DNA of 27,876 bases from the NCBI GenBank assembly GCA_023245515.1, contig JAHFKE010000004.1, positions 1 through 27,876 on the forward strand, read 5' to 3'. Positions 27,001 through 27,876 of the stretch are shown in pieces. Within the stretch, counting starts at the first letter, position 1, and each line of letters opens with the position of its first letter. The stretch is from Candidatus Levyibacteriota bacterium (lineage in GTDB: Bacteria; Patescibacteriota; Microgenomatia; Levybacterales; UBA12049). A program made the translations under genes and the position numbers. Under the pieces are notes generated by a model. The model was not told the origin of the DNA and ran no database searches. It was given only the letters and a program-made list of their open reading frames with translations.

Positions 27001-27658
27001 TTAAAAATCTTAGCAATGCTATTAGGCTAGCATCAAGTACAACTGGTATGAGCAATAGGGTGCTGCCCTTTTGAAAGACATTGTTCAGGCTTGGGTTGGA
27101 AATAATAGTAGTGAGATCTATAGATACCCCATTGAATCCCAAGAGATAGACAATCCCCACTACTATAGTAAGACTAAGTATAAGCTCTACAGCTCCTTCA
27201 AGGTCTTTTTTACTTGAAAACATGGTATTGCCAATCTCAAATGCCGCATAAATGAGAAGGATAGCAAATGTTACATTTTCAAAGAGATGATTCTTTTCTG
27301 CATAAAGTAATAAAGCAAGCAGAAGACTTGTTCCCATAAAAAATGGAGCCATACCGATGAGGATGCTACGGAAAATATCTGTTTTTGCGATTGAGACACT
27401 TCCTAACTTTAGACTTTCTCCATCAATCTTTGGGAAAAACTCTATCCGGTACGTAGGGACGAACAGTAGGTGCGCCATAAGATAGTGGGAGACTTCGTGG
27501 ATAAAAGTGCCAGGGAAAAATATTATTGCCATAAGGTAGATAGTTAGCTTTCTATTATGGGTGAGGCGGTGCAGAAAGGAGGCAAGGAGGGTAGTCACCT
27601 GTCTTGACAGCAGGAAGAGAACGAATAACTCTAGGAAGAAAAGTGCTAGATAGAGCAT
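26996..27658 (-). CDS. M50-like membrane metalloprotease
   Basis: 220 residues with about five to six membrane segments. The zinc motif HEVSH is at residues 54-58 (GTFIHEVSHYLMAHLL). A second motif, GNTMFSSKKDLEG (about 143-156), fits the position of the NxxPxxxLDG motif of site-2-type proteases: N144 and D153 are present. It thus resembles M50B or related intramembrane proteases that cut membrane-bound regulators or damaged proteins, but lacks a PDZ domain. A peptidase role is likely but not proven. Convergent with the DUF378 gene. Confidence 0.65.
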   Translation of the reverse strand: MLYLALFFLELFVLFLLSRQVTTLLASFLHRLTHNRKLTIYLMAIIFFPGTFIHEVSHYLMAHLLFVPTYRIEFFPKIDGESLKLGSVSIAKTDIFRSILIGMAPFFMGTSLLLALLLYAEKNHLFENVTFAILLIYAAFEIGNTMFSSKKDLEGAVELILSLTIVVGIVYLLGFNGVSIDLTTIISNPSLNNVFQKGSTLLLIPVVLDASLIALLRFLK

Positions 27659-27677
27659 GGCTTAATTTCTAATTTTC

Positions 27678-27758
27678 ATTGAATTCTTCAATTATTTAAT
27701 TTTTAAACATTGAGGCATTGTAAATTGATTGGAAATTGCAAATTTCAAATTGGAAATT
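27678..27758. repeat. AT-rich heptamer repeat and hairpin
   Basis: TTGGAAA TTGCAAA TTTCAAA TTGGAAA TT (27729-27758) repeats a 10-mer at a spacing of 21 nt, three 7-nt units. Upstream ATTGAA (27678-27683)/TTCAAT (27687-27692) forms a small hairpin. Same 7-nt architecture as the ribosomal spacers, here outside that operon. Confidence 0.55.
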
Positions 27759-27785
27759 ACTCTCATTATACTGCAATTTTCCCTC

Positions 27786-27815
27786 TTGCAAAAGGTAAAA
27801 AGTATGCTCTACAAT
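27786..27815 (+). promoter_or_regulatory. Promoter of the gene starting at 27838
   Basis: TTGCAA (27786-27791), 18 nt, TACAAT (27810-27815); predicted start about 27822, giving a leader of about 16 nt before the ATG at 27838. Confidence 0.5.
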
Positions 27816-27837
27816 AGAATACAGAGAGTATAAAGAT

Positions 27838-27876
27838 ATGCCGAGAAAGACACTTGCCCTTATTTCTGGTTTAGTT
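27838..27876 (+). CDS. Start of a gene cut by the window end
   Basis: ATG at 27838 followed by 12 more open codons: MPRKTLALISGLV. Two basic residues and then a hydrophobic run look like the start of a signal peptide or membrane anchor. Family cannot be told. A plausible promoter at 27786-27815 supports it being a gene start. Confidence 0.4.
   Translation, partial: MPRKTLALISGLV

Overview
This window is a piece of a compact, AT-rich bacterial chromosome, most likely from the Candidate Phyla Radiation (Patescibacteria), possibly the Microgenomates side. The main evidence is a complete S10-spc-alpha ribosomal protein cluster with no rpmD (L30) between rpsE and rplO, a loss known as a CPR hallmark. 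Supporting signs are a short-LID adenylate kinase, an L2 with a shortened N terminus, very tight gene packing, and a surface protein with a C-terminal domain I associate with CPR. TGA is used as a stop (cmk, rplM), which argues against the TGA=Gly code of Gracilibacteria and Absconditabacteria. The phylum is an inference; no rRNA is present to confirm it.

Layout. 1-4534 holds surface or envelope genes: a 5'-truncated GH18-like glycosidase, a 762-residue anchored beta-propeller protein on the minus strand, and a divergent PIG-V-like membrane mannosyltransferase. 4642-23039 is one long plus-strand block: tuf, rpsJ, rplC, rplD, rplW, rplB, rpsS, rplV, rpsC, rplP, rpmC, rpsQ, rplN, rplX, rplE, rpsN (zinc type), rpsH, rplF, rplR, rpsE, rplO, secY, adk, cmk, map, infA, rpmJ, rpsM, rpsK, rpsD, rpoA, rplQ, rplM, rpsI. 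It makes the translation machinery, the core RNA polymerase alpha subunit, the Sec channel, two nucleotide kinases and N-terminal methionine removal. 23066-27876 holds an RDD membrane protein, an uncharacterised 8-helix membrane protein, metK behind a SAM riboswitch, an unknown protein, a DUF378 protein, an M50-like membrane protease and the first codons of another gene.

Regulation is the most interesting layer. (1) Several genes have a -10 box 6-8 nt before the start codon, predicting leaderless mRNAs (both genes at 3314/3380, infA, rpoA, the minus gene at 26439). (2) Four genes (tuf, rplC, rplQ, metK) start just after a hairpin plus U-run; for rplC and metK competing antiterminator pairings are visible, and for rplQ a promoter sits inside the terminator loop. 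(3) At least seven spacers in the ribosomal block, plus one near 27729, are built from tandem 7-base words, mostly with inverted arms that form hairpins. (4) A 187-nt GC-rich run of four hairpins precedes the DUF378 gene and may be an undescribed structured RNA.

No rRNA or tRNA gene, insertion sequence, CRISPR array or phage gene was recognised. No gene-free stretch exceeds 300 bases; the longest, 26440-26718, is described below.
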